Assembly (NCBI GenBank): GCA_963922775.1
Contig: CAWUJG010000006.1
Span: forward strand, 1-53,294
Direction of reading: 5' to 3'
Length of the DNA: 53,294 nucleotides
Origin: JAHDDH01 sp963922775
GTDB taxonomy: Bacteria > Bacteroidota > Bacteroidia > Cytophagales > Amoebophilaceae
Made by a program: the position numbers and the translations under genes. A model generated the notes under the pieces. The model saw only the letters and a program-made list of their open reading frames with translations, was not told where the DNA came from and ran no database searches. Each line of letters begins with the position of its first letter. Positions within the stretch are counted from its first letter, which is position 1. Below, one piece after another: positions 9,344-19,314 of the stretch.

Positions 9344-12292
9344 TCACGATAATTCCTTTAATCTTTCCTTTGCTCTAACTTTAATTTTCTCTGTAGATTG
9401 ATGATGCTCTATTATAGATTGCAAAGTAGCTTTTGCTTGTACAAATTTTTTTTTAGCTGCATAATTCTCTGCTATTAAAAAATAAGCTTCCTCTAACCAG
9501 TATTGTTGGCATATAAAGTTTTCTGTTATATAAAATAATGTATGCAAAGATTGATCATAGGCTTTTTGTTGATAGGCAATGTAGGCTAAAAAATATTTTG
9601 CTTCAGCAAGATATATTTTTTTAGCACTTGAAGAAATTTGTACTAAAAATGCTTTTGCTTTAGCAAATTCCCTTTTTTTAATATATGCCTTTCCAAGCAT
9701 TAACAACACTTTATATTGAACATTTTTTTTAGGTTGTATTTTTAATAATCCCTTTCCTTGAGCAATAACTGCATCATGTTGCTCTAAGGTTGCATGCATT
9801 TTTATAATTTGTAATGCATTATGGTGCTTTTCTCTTGTTTGAGTAATATGCTTGTCAAGTATTTTGTACCAATATAGTGCTTGATGGTAATTTTGTTGTA
9901 TATTATATATATGGGCAATACGTTTTAATGTTTTTATATAGTATTTTTTTTCATTGTGTTCTACAATTTTATGGTAATATGGTAATGCTTGTGCATAGTT
10001 TTGTAAACGATAGTATGCTTCTCCTAAAAAGAATACTACATTAGAATAAAAAACACTATGAGGATGTTCTAACAAAAATTTTTCAGCAAAAGGTATACAC
10101 TGAGAGTAGGATTGATGGTAAAACATTTTTTTTATAGCTTCAAAATTAATTTTTTCTATACTATTGCTTTCAGGATGTGTTTTATTGTACATTTCTACAT
10201 ATTTTTGCCATTGTACAGTATCTTTTGCTAAAAGTGTAATTTTTTGTAGCTCTAATAGGGCATTCTCTGCTGCTGTACTTTGAGGGTAGGTAGATAAAAT
10301 TTTTTCACAATTTTTTTTTACTGCTTCCATATTTTGGATATTGCTATAGGCAATGGCTTGTAAAAGTAAAGCTTGAGCAATATTTTCTTCATATGGATTT
10401 TTTTGAATGTATATATCTAATTTTTGTATAGATTTTTTATACATTGATTGGGATAAAAAGTAATTTGCACTGCTCCAAAGTGCTTTTTCATGATAGATAG
10501 TATTAGAATATTTGGCTATTACTGTTTCCCAACATTTTGTTGCTAAAGTAGTATTTTTTAACATAGCATAGATACATCCTTTATAATAGTATACATGTGG
10601 CAAATGGTATTGTTCTTTTACTAATTTTTCATAATATGAAAGAGCTTTAGTATAGTTTTTTTGCATATAATAACAATCACCCGTACGTAAAATAATATCT
10701 TGCATTTGTATATTATTTAGTGCATTTTTTGCCTGGCATGCTAAAAAATGATGTAATGCTTGTTTATAATTTTCCTGATAAAAATAGGCATATCCTAAAC
10801 TATACCACATATTGCTTTTCATCAATTTGGGCATAGATGGTTCATATACCATATCCTGATAATAAGACAAGGCTTTTTCATATTGGTTATTAGCAGAAAA
10901 GCTTTCTCCTAACCAAAATAAAGCTTGTAATTTTAATGTTTGTGAAACAGGATATAGTAATGATTTTTTTAAAATATCCACAGCTTTTGCGTATTGCTCT
11001 TGTATAAATAGCTTTTTTCCATATAATAAAGTAATTTTTTGATACAAGGTTTTTATCTTTAAAATGGGTTTTTCTATTTGCTCTATGTGCTGTATAGCGA
11101 TTGCATAATTTTTTGTTTGTAGATATGCTTCAATCAATATATTTTCTACAAATGCTTTTTTTTCTTTTAAGGGATAAGTATGTAGCCATTCTTTGAACCA
11201 AAGTATTGCTTGGGAAAATTTTTTTTGATTATATGTAATTAAGCCACATTGCAGTAATGCTTTTTGCGTAAGTTCTTCATCTTTATTACCACTATAATAG
11301 GCATTCTGAAAAGCTCCTAAGGCCAAATCATGATTATTAAGGTGTATATAAATTAAACCTAGGATATAACTTGCTTTTTGTTTATAAATAGTATCTGCGC
11401 TTATCAACTGTTCACAGTATTTTATAGCTTTTTTCCATTCTTCACTTTTAAATAGGCTATAAGCTAATCGATAACATACACAAGGGTTATTTTTTTCGTT
11501 TTTTATAATCTGTTGATAATTTTTTGCTGCTTTTCCATATTCTTGAAGATAAAAATGGGCTTCTGCTAAATATTTTTGATGCAAAAAAGATTTTTTTTTA
11601 TCTTTTTGCTCATAAAGAAAATTTTTAAGCTGTACAAAGCATTGCTTTTGATAGTAAATGTAAGCTATCATGTTCACAGCCAATAGTGTATAATTTTGCA
11701 TTTTTTGTAATTTGGTAAAATATGGTAGTGCTTCATCATATTTTTTTTGCAATATCAAAATACAGCCGCAATAGTAATGAGCTATATTTTGGTATATAGA
11801 GGTAGTATAAATAATTTTTTGGAAGTAGGTTAAGGCTTGTATATAATCTTTTTGGCTGAGATAGGCATAGGCAAGCTGATAATATAATTTATTTCTTTTC
11901 AAGGACCCTATAGTATGTCTTTTAAGATGATAGTGTATAGTAGAAGAAAATTTTTTTTTAGCAAAAAAATGTTGTGCTAGCTTTTGACTACTTTTTGCTG
12001 TGTAGTATGTATTTAGCGTATTATTATCAGCTATATTTTTTAAAAGATAAATATTTTCTTTATGCTTTAGTACATTATAGGCAAAAAAATAGGTATAATA
12101 ATAGTATAATATGCTTTTACAATCTATCTCTTGCATAATAGGGTTCAAATGTCTTTCAGCAGCAGCATGGTAGTTTTGTATTGAAAGTACAATAGGATCT
12201 AAAGTAAAGGGATTGTGTGAAGAAAAAAATTTTTTTTTTCCCTTACAAGGAAAATTCAGTAAAAAAATACAGAAATAAACCCATCTAGGCAT
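9344..12292 (-). CDS. Large tetratricopeptide-repeat protein
   Basis: The 982-residue protein begins with a short hydrophobic segment (VYFCIFLLNFPC), a possible signal peptide or poor lipobox, which suggests a periplasmic location. From about residue 130 to the end it is built of TPR-like helical pairs, with recurring Y-x-x-A-x-x-x-Y/F patterns such as YIQALTYFQKI, YDEALPYFTKL, YEKALSYYQDM, YTKALSYYEKL and YAQALPYYHKI. I see no catalytic domain. Long TPR proteins of this type occur across Bacteroidota and act as scaffolds or assembly factors; the partner is unknown. It is the last gene of the apparent run htrA-lptB-GH3-TPR, 29 bases after the GH3 gene, so an envelope role is an inference from context. 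Confidence 0.85.
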   Translation of the reverse strand: MPRWVYFCIFLLNFPCKGKKKFFSSHNPFTLDPIVLSIQNYHAAAERHLNPIMQEIDCKSILYYYYTYFFAYNVLKHKENIYLLKNIADNNTLNTYYTAKSSQKLAQHFFAKKKFSSTIHYHLKRHTIGSLKRNKLYYQLAYAYLSQKDYIQALTYFQKIIYTTSIYQNIAHYYCGCILILQKKYDEALPYFTKLQKMQNYTLLAVNMIAYIYYQKQCFVQLKNFLYEQKDKKKSFLHQKYLAEAHFYLQEYGKAAKNYQQIIKNEKNNPCVCYRLAYSLFKSEEWKKAIKYCEQLISADTIYKQKASYILGLIYIHLNNHDLALGAFQNAYYSGNKDEELTQKALLQCGLITYNQKKFSQAILWFKEWLHTYPLKEKKAFVENILIEAYLQTKNYAIAIQHIEQIEKPILKIKTLYQKITLLYGKKLFIQEQYAKAVDILKKSLLYPVSQTLKLQALFWLGESFSANNQYEKALSYYQDMVYEPSMPKLMKSNMWYSLGYAYFYQENYKQALHHFLACQAKNALNNIQMQDIILRTGDCYYMQKNYTKALSYYEKLVKEQYHLPHVYYYKGCIYAMLKNTTLATKCWETVIAKYSNTIYHEKALWSSANYFLSQSMYKKSIQKLDIYIQKNPYEENIAQALLLQAIAYSNIQNMEAVKKNCEKILSTYPQSTAAENALLELQKITLLAKDTVQWQKYVEMYNKTHPESNSIEKINFEAIKKMFYHQSYSQCIPFAEKFLLEHPHSVFYSNVVFFLGEAYYRLQNYAQALPYYHKIVEHNEKKYYIKTLKRIAHIYNIQQNYHQALYWYKILDKHITQTREKHHNALQIIKMHATLEQHDAVIAQGKGLLKIQPKKNVQYKVLLMLGKAYIKKREFAKAKAFLVQISSSAKKIYLAEAKYFLAYIAYQQKAYDQSLHTLFYITENFICQQYWLEEAYFLIAENYAAKKKFVQAKATLQSIIEHHQSTEKIKVRAKERLKELS

Positions 12293-12321
12293 AAAATTTG
12301 TGGTAATAGTATTGCTTTGGC

Positions 12322-13836
12322 TTAATCTTTTTTTTCTTCTAACATGGTAAGAATTTTAGATAAATATTTTCTATGGTTGGCTAATCTTGGCACTTTCGAT
12401 TGTCCACCTAATTTTCCTTTTTGTGCCATCCACTGGTAGAAAGTTCCTTTAGGTAAAACACGTATTTTAGGGGTATACATAATATGGCTATTGCGTTTTA
12501 TTTTATAATCTGTATTTATTTTTTTTAAATTCTGATCAAAAATATGTAAAAAGTTATCTAAGTTATTAGGTTGTTTATAAAATTCTATAAACCATTCATG
12601 TCCTCCTGCATTTTTATTTTTATCCATATAAATAGGGCCAGCAGTATAATTGCATAAAGTAGCTTCTGTTTGTTTACATGCTACTGCAAGTGCTTTTTCT
12701 GCATTTTCAACGATTAGTTCTTCACCAAAAATATTGATAAACTGTTTTGTTCTACCTACAATACGTATTTTATATGGATTTTTTTTTGTAAATACAATAG
12801 TATCTCCTATAAGATAGCGCCATAGTCCTGCATTTGTGGTAATTACCAGGGCATATATTTGGTGTAGTGCTACATCTTCTAAAGGTATTGTTGTAGGATG
12901 TTCATTATTTAATTCTTCTATAGGTATAAATTCATAAAATATACCATGATCTAGCAATAAAAGCATATCTTTTTGCTTCAAATTATCCTGAAAAGCAAAA
13001 AATCCTTCTGTAGCATTATATACTTCTAAATAGTTTATTTTTTTATCCATTATGGTATCAAAAAGTCCTTGATAAGGTTTAAAGGAAACTGCTCCATGAA
13101 TAAAAAGTTCTAGCTTAGGCCAAATATTATGGATATATTTTGTTTGGTTTTTTTGTAATATTGTTTCTAATAGCCGCCAAATCCAAGTAGGAATTCCAGT
13201 AAGTGAAACAACATTTTGTTTTGCTGCTATTGTAATGATTTTTTTTATTTTATCTTCCCAAGGGCTTATTAAAATATCATCAGAAATAATTTGGGTTTTT
13301 CTAACCCAAGCAGGCATATTTTTATAAAGAATAGTAGATATATCGCCTATGTGTATTTTTGTTGCACTAAAATTAGATGCAGGTACTAAGGCATTAAGTA
13401 TAGATATATTTTTTCCATTAAAGATTTGTGTATCAGAAATTTGTTGTATATATAAGGCAAGCATATCGTAGGCTGCTTTATAGTGCCCTTGGTGTATGGC
13501 TTGCTTAGATATGGGGATATACTTGCTATGGTCATTGGTAGTACCAGAAGATTTAGCAAACCAGTGTATAGGTGTTGGCCATAATACATGTTGTTCTCCA
13601 TGTAATATTTTTTGGATATAAGGATAGAAGGCTTCATAAGTACATACAGGCATTCTGTACTTAAACTTGTATATAGAATCTATAGAATGAAAGGCATATT
13701 TTTTTCCTATTAGGGTATTTTTTGCTGTATAAAGCAATTTTTTTAGTACACGCTTTTGTACATGATGTGGATTGTAAATAAATTTTTTTATGCGTCTGTG
13801 ACGTAGTTTAAAAAATAGTGAGAGTAGCTTTTGCAT
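12322..13836 (-). CDS. GH3 family adenylate-forming enzyme
   Basis: The 504-residue protein matches the GH3 branch of the ANL superfamily, whose plant members conjugate jasmonate or auxin to amino acids. Bacterial homologues have unknown substrates. Visible motifs are the ATP/phosphate loop WFAKSSGTTNDHSKYIP (about residues 91-107), the central YNATEGFFAFQD, and GLWRYLIGDTIVFT followed by IVGRTKQFINIFGEEL, the hinge before the mobile C-terminal domain. Length is normal and no signal peptide is seen, so it is cytoplasmic. It lies 44 bases downstream of lptB; the lptB-GH3 pairing is, as I recall, common in Bacteroidota. Confidence 0.9.
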   Translation of the reverse strand: MQKLLSLFFKLRHRRIKKFIYNPHHVQKRVLKKLLYTAKNTLIGKKYAFHSIDSIYKFKYRMPVCTYEAFYPYIQKILHGEQHVLWPTPIHWFAKSSGTTNDHSKYIPISKQAIHQGHYKAAYDMLALYIQQISDTQIFNGKNISILNALVPASNFSATKIHIGDISTILYKNMPAWVRKTQIISDDILISPWEDKIKKIITIAAKQNVVSLTGIPTWIWRLLETILQKNQTKYIHNIWPKLELFIHGAVSFKPYQGLFDTIMDKKINYLEVYNATEGFFAFQDNLKQKDMLLLLDHGIFYEFIPIEELNNEHPTTIPLEDVALHQIYALVITTNAGLWRYLIGDTIVFTKKNPYKIRIVGRTKQFINIFGEELIVENAEKALAVACKQTEATLCNYTAGPIYMDKNKNAGGHEWFIEFYKQPNNLDNFLHIFDQNLKKINTDYKIKRNSHIMYTPKIRVLPKGTFYQWMAQKGKLGGQSKVPRLANHRKYLSKILTMLEEKKD

Positions 13837-13880
13837 ATATGGAAGAAATTTTTTAGATGTGGAAAGGTAGATAAATAATT

Positions 13881-14618
13881 TTATATCAATGATTTTTTTT
13901 TTAATTCAAACTGTTGGCCTAAATAGACTTTTTTTACTTGTTCGTCTTTTGCGAGTTCTTCTGCAGATCCAGATTTTAATAGTTGTCCTTGAAACATAAG
14001 ATAGGCACGATCTGTAATAGATAGTGTTTCATTTACGTTGTGATCTGTAATTAAGATGCCAATATTTTTATTTTTTAGTTTTGATATAATTATTTGTATT
14101 TCTTCTACAGCTATAGGATCTACACCAGCAAATGGTTCATCAAGCAAAACAAAATAGGGATTTATGGCTAATGATCGCGCTATTTCTGTTCTTCTACGTT
14201 CTCCTCCAGAGAGTACTATTCCTAAATTTTTTCGTACATGTGTAAGGCTAAATTCTTCTAATAAGCTTTCCATTTTTTCTTGTTGTGCTTTTTTATCTAA
14301 TTTTTTCATCTCTAATACAGCTAAAATATTTTCTTCTACAGTCAATGATCTAAAAATAGAGGGTTCTTGTGCAAGGTAGGCAATGCCTTGTTGAGATCTT
14401 TTATACATGGGCATCTTAGTAATGTTTTTGCTATCTAAATATATTTTTCCTTGATTGGGCCTTATAAGGCCCACCATCATATAAAAAGTAGTTGTTTTTC
14501 CAGCACCATTAGGTCCTAGTAAGCCTACAATTTCTCCTTGGTTTACATGGAGTGATATATTTTTTACTACAGTACGTTTCTTATATATTTTGATCAGTTT
14601 TTCGGCCTTAAGCTGCAT
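13881..14618 (-). CDS. lptB: LPS export ABC transporter ATP-binding protein
   Basis: LptB energises extraction of lipopolysaccharide from the inner membrane through LptFG to the LptCADE bridge. The 245-residue ATPase has Walker A GPNGAGKTTTF (about 34-44), Q-loop YLAQEPSIFRSLTVEENI, signature LSGGERRRTEIARSLA, Walker B YFVLLDEPFAGVDP and switch His in ITDHNVNET. The RRRTEIARSLA form and PFAGVDPIAV loop are diagnostic for LptB rather than other ABC ATPases. It sits between htrA (48 bases upstream) and the GH3 gene. No lptF, lptG, lptC or lptA is in the window. Confidence 0.95.
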   Translation of the reverse strand: MQLKAEKLIKIYKKRTVVKNISLHVNQGEIVGLLGPNGAGKTTTFYMMVGLIRPNQGKIYLDSKNITKMPMYKRSQQGIAYLAQEPSIFRSLTVEENILAVLEMKKLDKKAQQEKMESLLEEFSLTHVRKNLGIVLSGGERRRTEIARSLAINPYFVLLDEPFAGVDPIAVEEIQIIISKLKNKNIGILITDHNVNETLSITDRAYLMFQGQLLKSGSAEELAKDEQVKKVYLGQQFELKKKSLI

Positions 14619-14666
14619 AGAATATTTTTATAGATAAAATTATTATGGCTAGTATTTTTTGTATGA

Positions 14667-16214
14667 TTAATGTAAAGCCAGTGCATAATACCCTTGTTTA
14701 CCATTAGGATAAACACCTTCTATAAGTAATCCTCCTTTTTCTGTATCAAAAATTTGTGTTAAGGTTTTGGTATTTTTTACAAAATTTTTATTTACATGGG
14801 TAATAATAAACCCTACACCTATACCTGATTGCTTAAATTTTCCTGGCCCTATTTTAACTATTTTTACTCCTCCTTGTAATTTCATTTTCTTTTTTTCTTG
14901 TTCTTTTATATTTACTAAGGTGGCTCCCTCTATTTCTATTTTTGTAGGATGAATATATTTTACTTTTACTTTACTATCGTTTTGTAATGTCACTATAATA
15001 GTTTTTTTTTTACCTTTTCTCAATACTTTTATCTTAACTTTATCTCCTGGCTGGTGCATTTGTATTTTTTCTTGCAACTGTGAAACTGTTTTTATAGGCA
15101 TATCATCTAAAGCAATAATTATATCTTCTTTTTTAAGACCTGCTTTTTTTGCATTACTATCTTTAAAGAAGTCTGCTATGTAAACGCCACTATAGTGTTG
15201 CAGTTTCTTTTTTTTAGCAAATTCTGCATTTATTTCTTGAATATAAATGCCTAAAACACCTCTTTGTACTGTGCCATACTGCATTAAATCTTGTGTAACT
15301 TTTTTTACAATAGAAGATGGTATAGCAAAAGAATATCCTGCAAAGGTACTGCTCATGTTAGGAGCATATATGGCTGTATTAATGCCTATCAGTTCACCTT
15401 GAATATTTACTAGTGCTCCTCCACTATTACCTCTATTTACTGCAGCATCTGTTTGTATGAATGATAGTATTTTTTTTTTATTATCTTTTGCATCAAAGTC
15501 ATTTATGGCACGAGATTTTGCACTAACAATCCCTGCTGTTACCGTAGATGTTAGGCCAAAAGGATTGCCTACAGCAAGTACCCATTCTCCTACGCATAAT
15601 TTTTCTGAATCACCAAAATGTAAGTAAGGTAGGTTCTTTTTGTTTATTTTAAGTAGAGCAAGGTCTGTATTGGCATCTTTACCTACAATAGTAGCATCAA
15701 ATTCTTGGTTATCATCTAATGTTACTTTAATTTTATCTGCATTTTGTATTACATGGTTGTTGGTAATAATGTAACCATCTTGATGTATAATAACACCTGA
15801 ACCAAAGGCTGATCCTGGTTTGGTTTTATACTCATATTCTTGTTGGTGTTCTTCCCCAAAAAATTTCTCCCCGAAAAAGTCTTTAAAAAATTCGTTAAAA
15901 GGATTTTTAGGTGCTTTTTTTTTAATAATTTTAGACTCATAAATAGAAGTAATGTGTACTACAGCAGGTGTTGCTTTGCTTGCTGCATCCACAAAATTGA
16001 TGTTATCATCTATTTTTTTTGTAGTATAGGTTTCATCTGGTCCTATGGCAGTACTCTTAGCAAGAGAAATTTTTGGTATAGGCGTACAGTGGTTTTTATG
16101 GATAGAGGATATAGCATTACAACTTGTTTTTTTGTTGTTATATTGGTATATACCTAAGGCTATTGTACTAGTAAGACAGAAGAAAAAAATTTTTTTTTTA
16201 AATTTTTGATGCAT
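14667..16214 (-). CDS. htrA: Periplasmic serine protease, HtrA/DegP family
   Basis: The 515-residue protein has an N-terminal signal/anchor (FFFCLTSTIALGIY). Its trypsin-like domain has the complete triad: His in TNNHVIQ (about 154), Asp in DANTDLALLK (about 183) and Ser in NRGNSGGALVN (about 262). Two PDZ regions follow, the first containing GVLGIYIQEI and SNAKKAGLKKEDIIIALDD, the second degenerate near the C-terminus. HtrA/Deg proteins degrade or refold misfolded envelope proteins. It is the first gene of the minus-strand run ahead of lptB, GH3 and TPR, and is divergent from mutL with 92 bases between. The symbol could equally be degP or degQ. Confidence 0.95.
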   Translation of the reverse strand: MHQKFKKKIFFFCLTSTIALGIYQYNNKKTSCNAISSIHKNHCTPIPKISLAKSTAIGPDETYTTKKIDDNINFVDAASKATPAVVHITSIYESKIIKKKAPKNPFNEFFKDFFGEKFFGEEHQQEYEYKTKPGSAFGSGVIIHQDGYIITNNHVIQNADKIKVTLDDNQEFDATIVGKDANTDLALLKINKKNLPYLHFGDSEKLCVGEWVLAVGNPFGLTSTVTAGIVSAKSRAINDFDAKDNKKKILSFIQTDAAVNRGNSGGALVNIQGELIGINTAIYAPNMSSTFAGYSFAIPSSIVKKVTQDLMQYGTVQRGVLGIYIQEINAEFAKKKKLQHYSGVYIADFFKDSNAKKAGLKKEDIIIALDDMPIKTVSQLQEKIQMHQPGDKVKIKVLRKGKKKTIIVTLQNDSKVKVKYIHPTKIEIEGATLVNIKEQEKKKMKLQGGVKIVKIGPGKFKQSGIGVGFIITHVNKNFVKNTKTLTQIFDTEKGGLLIEGVYPNGKQGYYALALH

Positions 16215-16306
16215 AGAATAAAAATATTTATGTTAAAATTAAATATGACAAAAATAAGAATAAAAATGAAAAAAAGTATATATCAAAATTAATATCATTT
16301 ACATAT

Positions 16307-18169
16307 ATGAACAACAAAATACAAGTATTACCTGAAAATATTGCTAATCAGATTGCTGCTGGAGAAGTGATACAGCGTCCTGCTTCTGTAGTAAAAGAAC
16401 TTCTGGAAAATGCATTAGATGCTGAAGCTTCAGAAATAAAGTTGTTTATACAAGATGGAGGAAAAACGAATATCCAAGTTATAGATAATGGTATGGGCAT
16501 GTCAGATGTTGATGCAAAAATGTGTTTTGAAAAACATGCTACTTCAAAAATAAAAACTACAAAAGATCTGTTACAAACATATACCATGGGCTTTAGGGGA
16601 GAAGCATTATCTTCTATTGCTTCTATAGCACAGGTTACACTATCTACACAAATGGTTAAAAAAGAAATAGGTACAAAAATACGTATAGAGGGTGGAAAAT
16701 TTTTGAACCAAGAACCTATAAATGCATCTGTAGGCACAAGTATAAGTGTAAAAAATCTTTTTTTTAATGTACCTACCAGAAGAAATTTTCTTAAATCGAA
16801 TGCTATAGAAATGAAGTATATTATAGAAATATTTCAACGCATTGCAATGTCAAAACCAGACATCCAATTTACATTATACCAAAATGACAAAGAAGTTTAT
16901 CAACTTCCAGCTACAAAGCTTAGCCATAGAATAGTACATATTTTTGGTAAAGAATACCAAAAACAACTTATTCCATGTCAGGAAGAAACAGAAAATATAC
17001 GAATAAAAGGCTATGTTGGAAAACCTCAATATGCTAAAAAAAACAGAGCAGAGCAATTTTTTTTTGTAAACAGACGTTTTATAAAAAGTCATTATTTAAA
17101 TCACGCTGTAAAAAATGCTTTTGAAGGATTATTATCTTTAGAATTATTTCCTTTTTATGTGTTGTGTATAGAAATAGATGCTAAGCATATTGATTTTAAC
17201 ATTCATCCAAACAAAATAGAAATTAAGTTCGAAAATGAAAAAATGGTATATAGTATTATAAAAGCTTGTATACAAAAAGCATTGGCTATACATAATATTT
17301 TACCTGCTATAGCATTTGAACAAGATGCACCTATTAGCCATAATATGCTTTTTACAAGAGAGAAAGGTGAAGATAAACATTATGTGCAAGAAAAAAAGCA
17401 ACAAAATTATGTACAGTTTAAAAATAGCATAGCACCTGCAAATCATGTAGAAGAATGGCATAAATGGGTAGATAAATTAAATCAAAAAGAAGTAGATGGG
17501 CATTTTGTACAAGAAGATAGCCAAGAAAAAATGGTTACCTACAGTAGCAAGGCCAATAGTACAGTACAAGCTCAGCAAGAGAATATTCATATGCCGCCGT
17601 TAGAAGTAGATAGTGATTATACTTTTATACAGTTTAATACAAAATATATTATTGCAACTTCATCATTAGGGCTGGTTATAGTTGACCAACAGGCAGCTCA
17701 TGAACGCATTTTGTATGAAAAGTATTTAAAGCAAATTAAGCTAAAAAACACAGTACAAAAACTTCTTCTTGAGCAAGAAATACATCTTAGCATTATAGAA
17801 AAAATTATTCTTACAGAAGCAAAAGAAGATATAGAAGCTTTAGGATTTTGTTTTACCATAGCAAAAAATGTATGTATTATTACTGGATATCCAACAGAAA
17901 TAGCTGTACAAGAAGTAAAAAATTTGATGGAAAAAATGCTTATGGCATACAAAGAAGATTATCCAAAAATAAAAAGAAGAGCTTATTTAGCTAAAATTTA
18001 TGCTAAATATACAAGTATAAAACATGGTAAAAGGCTTACTATTGCCATTATGCAAAATCTTATATCTACATTATGGGAAACACCAAACAACCAGTATTCC
18101 CTTGAAGGGAAAAAAATTTTTTGTACACTTTCAGATAAAAGTATTGGCAAGTTAATACAAGAAGGCTAG
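16307..18169 (+). CDS. mutL: DNA mismatch repair protein MutL
   Basis: MutL couples MutS mismatch recognition to strand incision. The 620-residue protein has intact GHKL ATPase motifs: ELLENALDAEASEI, DNGMGMS, GFRGEALSSIAS and GTSISVKNLFFNVPTRRNF. A low-complexity linker (about 355-440) joins the C-terminal dimerisation domain. The endonuclease motif DQHA(x)2E(x)4E appears as DQQAAHERILYE, with Gln for the metal-binding His. The later Cys-Pro-His-Gly-Arg-Pro-type motif is replaced by LEGKKIFCTL. I infer weak or absent nicking activity, although related Bacteroidota may share these changes. The stop codon is 8 bases from the convergent merR-like gene. Confidence 0.96.
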   Translation: MNNKIQVLPENIANQIAAGEVIQRPASVVKELLENALDAEASEIKLFIQDGGKTNIQVIDNGMGMSDVDAKMCFEKHATSKIKTTKDLLQTYTMGFRGEALSSIASIAQVTLSTQMVKKEIGTKIRIEGGKFLNQEPINASVGTSISVKNLFFNVPTRRNFLKSNAIEMKYIIEIFQRIAMSKPDIQFTLYQNDKEVYQLPATKLSHRIVHIFGKEYQKQLIPCQEETENIRIKGYVGKPQYAKKNRAEQFFFVNRRFIKSHYLNHAVKNAFEGLLSLELFPFYVLCIEIDAKHIDFNIHPNKIEIKFENEKMVYSIIKACIQKALAIHNILPAIAFEQDAPISHNMLFTREKGEDKHYVQEKKQQNYVQFKNSIAPANHVEEWHKWVDKLNQKEVDGHFVQEDSQEKMVTYSSKANSTVQAQQENIHMPPLEVDSDYTFIQFNTKYIIATSSLGLVIVDQQAAHERILYEKYLKQIKLKNTVQKLLLEQEIHLSIIEKIILTEAKEDIEALGFCFTIAKNVCIITGYPTEIAVQEVKNLMEKMLMAYKEDYPKIKRRAYLAKIYAKYTSIKHGKRLTIAIMQNLISTLWETPNNQYSLEGKKIFCTLSDKSIGKLIQEG

Positions 18170-18177
18170 GGGAAGCA

Positions 18178-18525
18178 TTAATTTTTTGCTTTGGACTTTA
18201 AGTATATAAAATAGTTTTTTATCTTTTTTAAAGCTATGATAAGCTCATCGGTTTCTTGTTCTTTTAAAATGAACTTTTTTTTGAGTTGTGTTAATGCACC
18301 TTTTATGGTATAGCCTTGTTCACGTACTAGTTGGTGGATATGTTGAATTTGGGCAATATTTTGTGCTGTATATCTTCTTGTACCTAAAGGAGATTTGTAT
18401 GGCTTAATGTGTACAAATTTTTTTTCCCAAAAGCGTATAAGAGATGGTTTTATAGCTAAAATTTTTGCAACCTCTCCTATGGTATAGTATTTTTTTGCTA
18501 TATTTTTCTGTTCATTATAAGGCAT
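18178..18525 (-). CDS. MerR-family transcriptional regulator
   Basis: This 115-residue protein carries an N-terminal winged-helix domain of the MerR type: YYTIGEVAKILAIKPSLIRFWE (split here as helix-turn-helix 12-33) and the wing residues PLGTRRYTAQNIAQIQHIHQL. A short coiled tail of lysine-rich helix follows. There is no Cys-rich effector loop, so a metal sensor is unlikely. Single short MerR proteins of this form, close to envelope or protease genes, are found in many Bacteroidota. Its target is unknown. It converges on mutL. Confidence 0.9.
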   Translation of the reverse strand: MPYNEQKNIAKKYYTIGEVAKILAIKPSLIRFWEKKFVHIKPYKSPLGTRRYTAQNIAQIQHIHQLVREQGYTIKGALTQLKKKFILKEQETDELIIALKKIKNYFIYLKSKAKN

Positions 18526-19272
18526 TTTAACATTTTTTATATAAAAAAGTTATAAATATAAGATAATAAATATAGTTAAGATTCGATTAAATACCAAGTT
18601 GTCCTGAATAGTTCAGGTAACTAGAATAAATAGTATTAAAATTGCTACAATTATTATATTTAAATCAAAAAGTATAAATACTTATAAAGTACTATGGAAA
18701 AAAATACTCCTTTGCATGAATTAGCTTTGACTATGGAATTTGAAAAACAGAAAAGGTTACGGCATAATAGAAGTTTTTTTATACAATATGGCCTTTTTAG
18801 GGCAAAATAATCTTATAAAAATTTCTACTTTATTAAAATTTGAAAGTACGAAAAAAACAAAAAATAGCAAGTTATTCTGTTATATCTTTCAATAAAAATG
18901 TTTCTCGAGATAATCCTGTAATTTTTTCAATCAGCTCGACCTCTATTTTATTTGTATACATTGATTTGGCTATGGCTATTTTATTTTTTTTTTTCTCCTC
19001 TTTTTTCACCTATTGATATACCTTCTTTTCTTCCTTCTTGAATTTTAGCTTCCGCATATGTTTGCATATATTTTTTAATTTTTGGTAAATGGTTTTTTAT
19101 AGTATCGTGTGCTTTTTCAATTTCTTTTTTCATCTGTTATACTCGAATAATAAATTACATTATCTATAATTGAAAAGAGTTGAACCTTTAACTCAAGCTA
19201 CAGGATTGGACATAGTAATTAGAGAAAATTTAGAAAAATAAATTTTGTAAATTTAAATGATGTATTATTAAT
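18526..19272. other. Gene-poor gap with remnants
   Basis: The 747 bases between merR and pth contain no intact recognised gene. A 38-codon ORF on the plus strand (18694-18810, beginning MEKNTPLHELALTM) matches nothing I know and may be a leftover N-terminus. A disabled Rpn tail on the minus strand (18872-19133) is listed separately. The first 165 bases would hold the merR promoter. Confidence 0.6.
18872..19133 (-). pseudogene. Rpn-family C-terminal remnant split at an A11 run
   Basis: From the ATG at 19133-19131 the minus strand reads MKKEIEKAHDTIKNHL, then an EGRKEGISIGEKRGEKKK tail and a stop. One frame over, past a run of eleven As (Ts at about 18984-18994 on the plus strand), the sequence continues as KIAIAKSMYTN and ITGLSRETFLLKDITE before the stop at 18874-18872. 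The KxGxxxGxxKG tail followed by a small helix-turn-helix is the C-terminal arrangement of Rpn/PD-(D/E)XK transposase proteins. The nuclease domain is missing, so this is a fragment. Confidence 0.75.
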
Positions 19273-19314
19273 ATGTACGAAATAATATATTTTTTATACC
19301 ATAACTGCTCTATC

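Noticed and set aside
18694..18810. 38-codon ORF starting MEKNTPLHELALTM
   Set aside because: Too short, no family recognised, no neighbour supporting it; kept only as a note in the gap entry.
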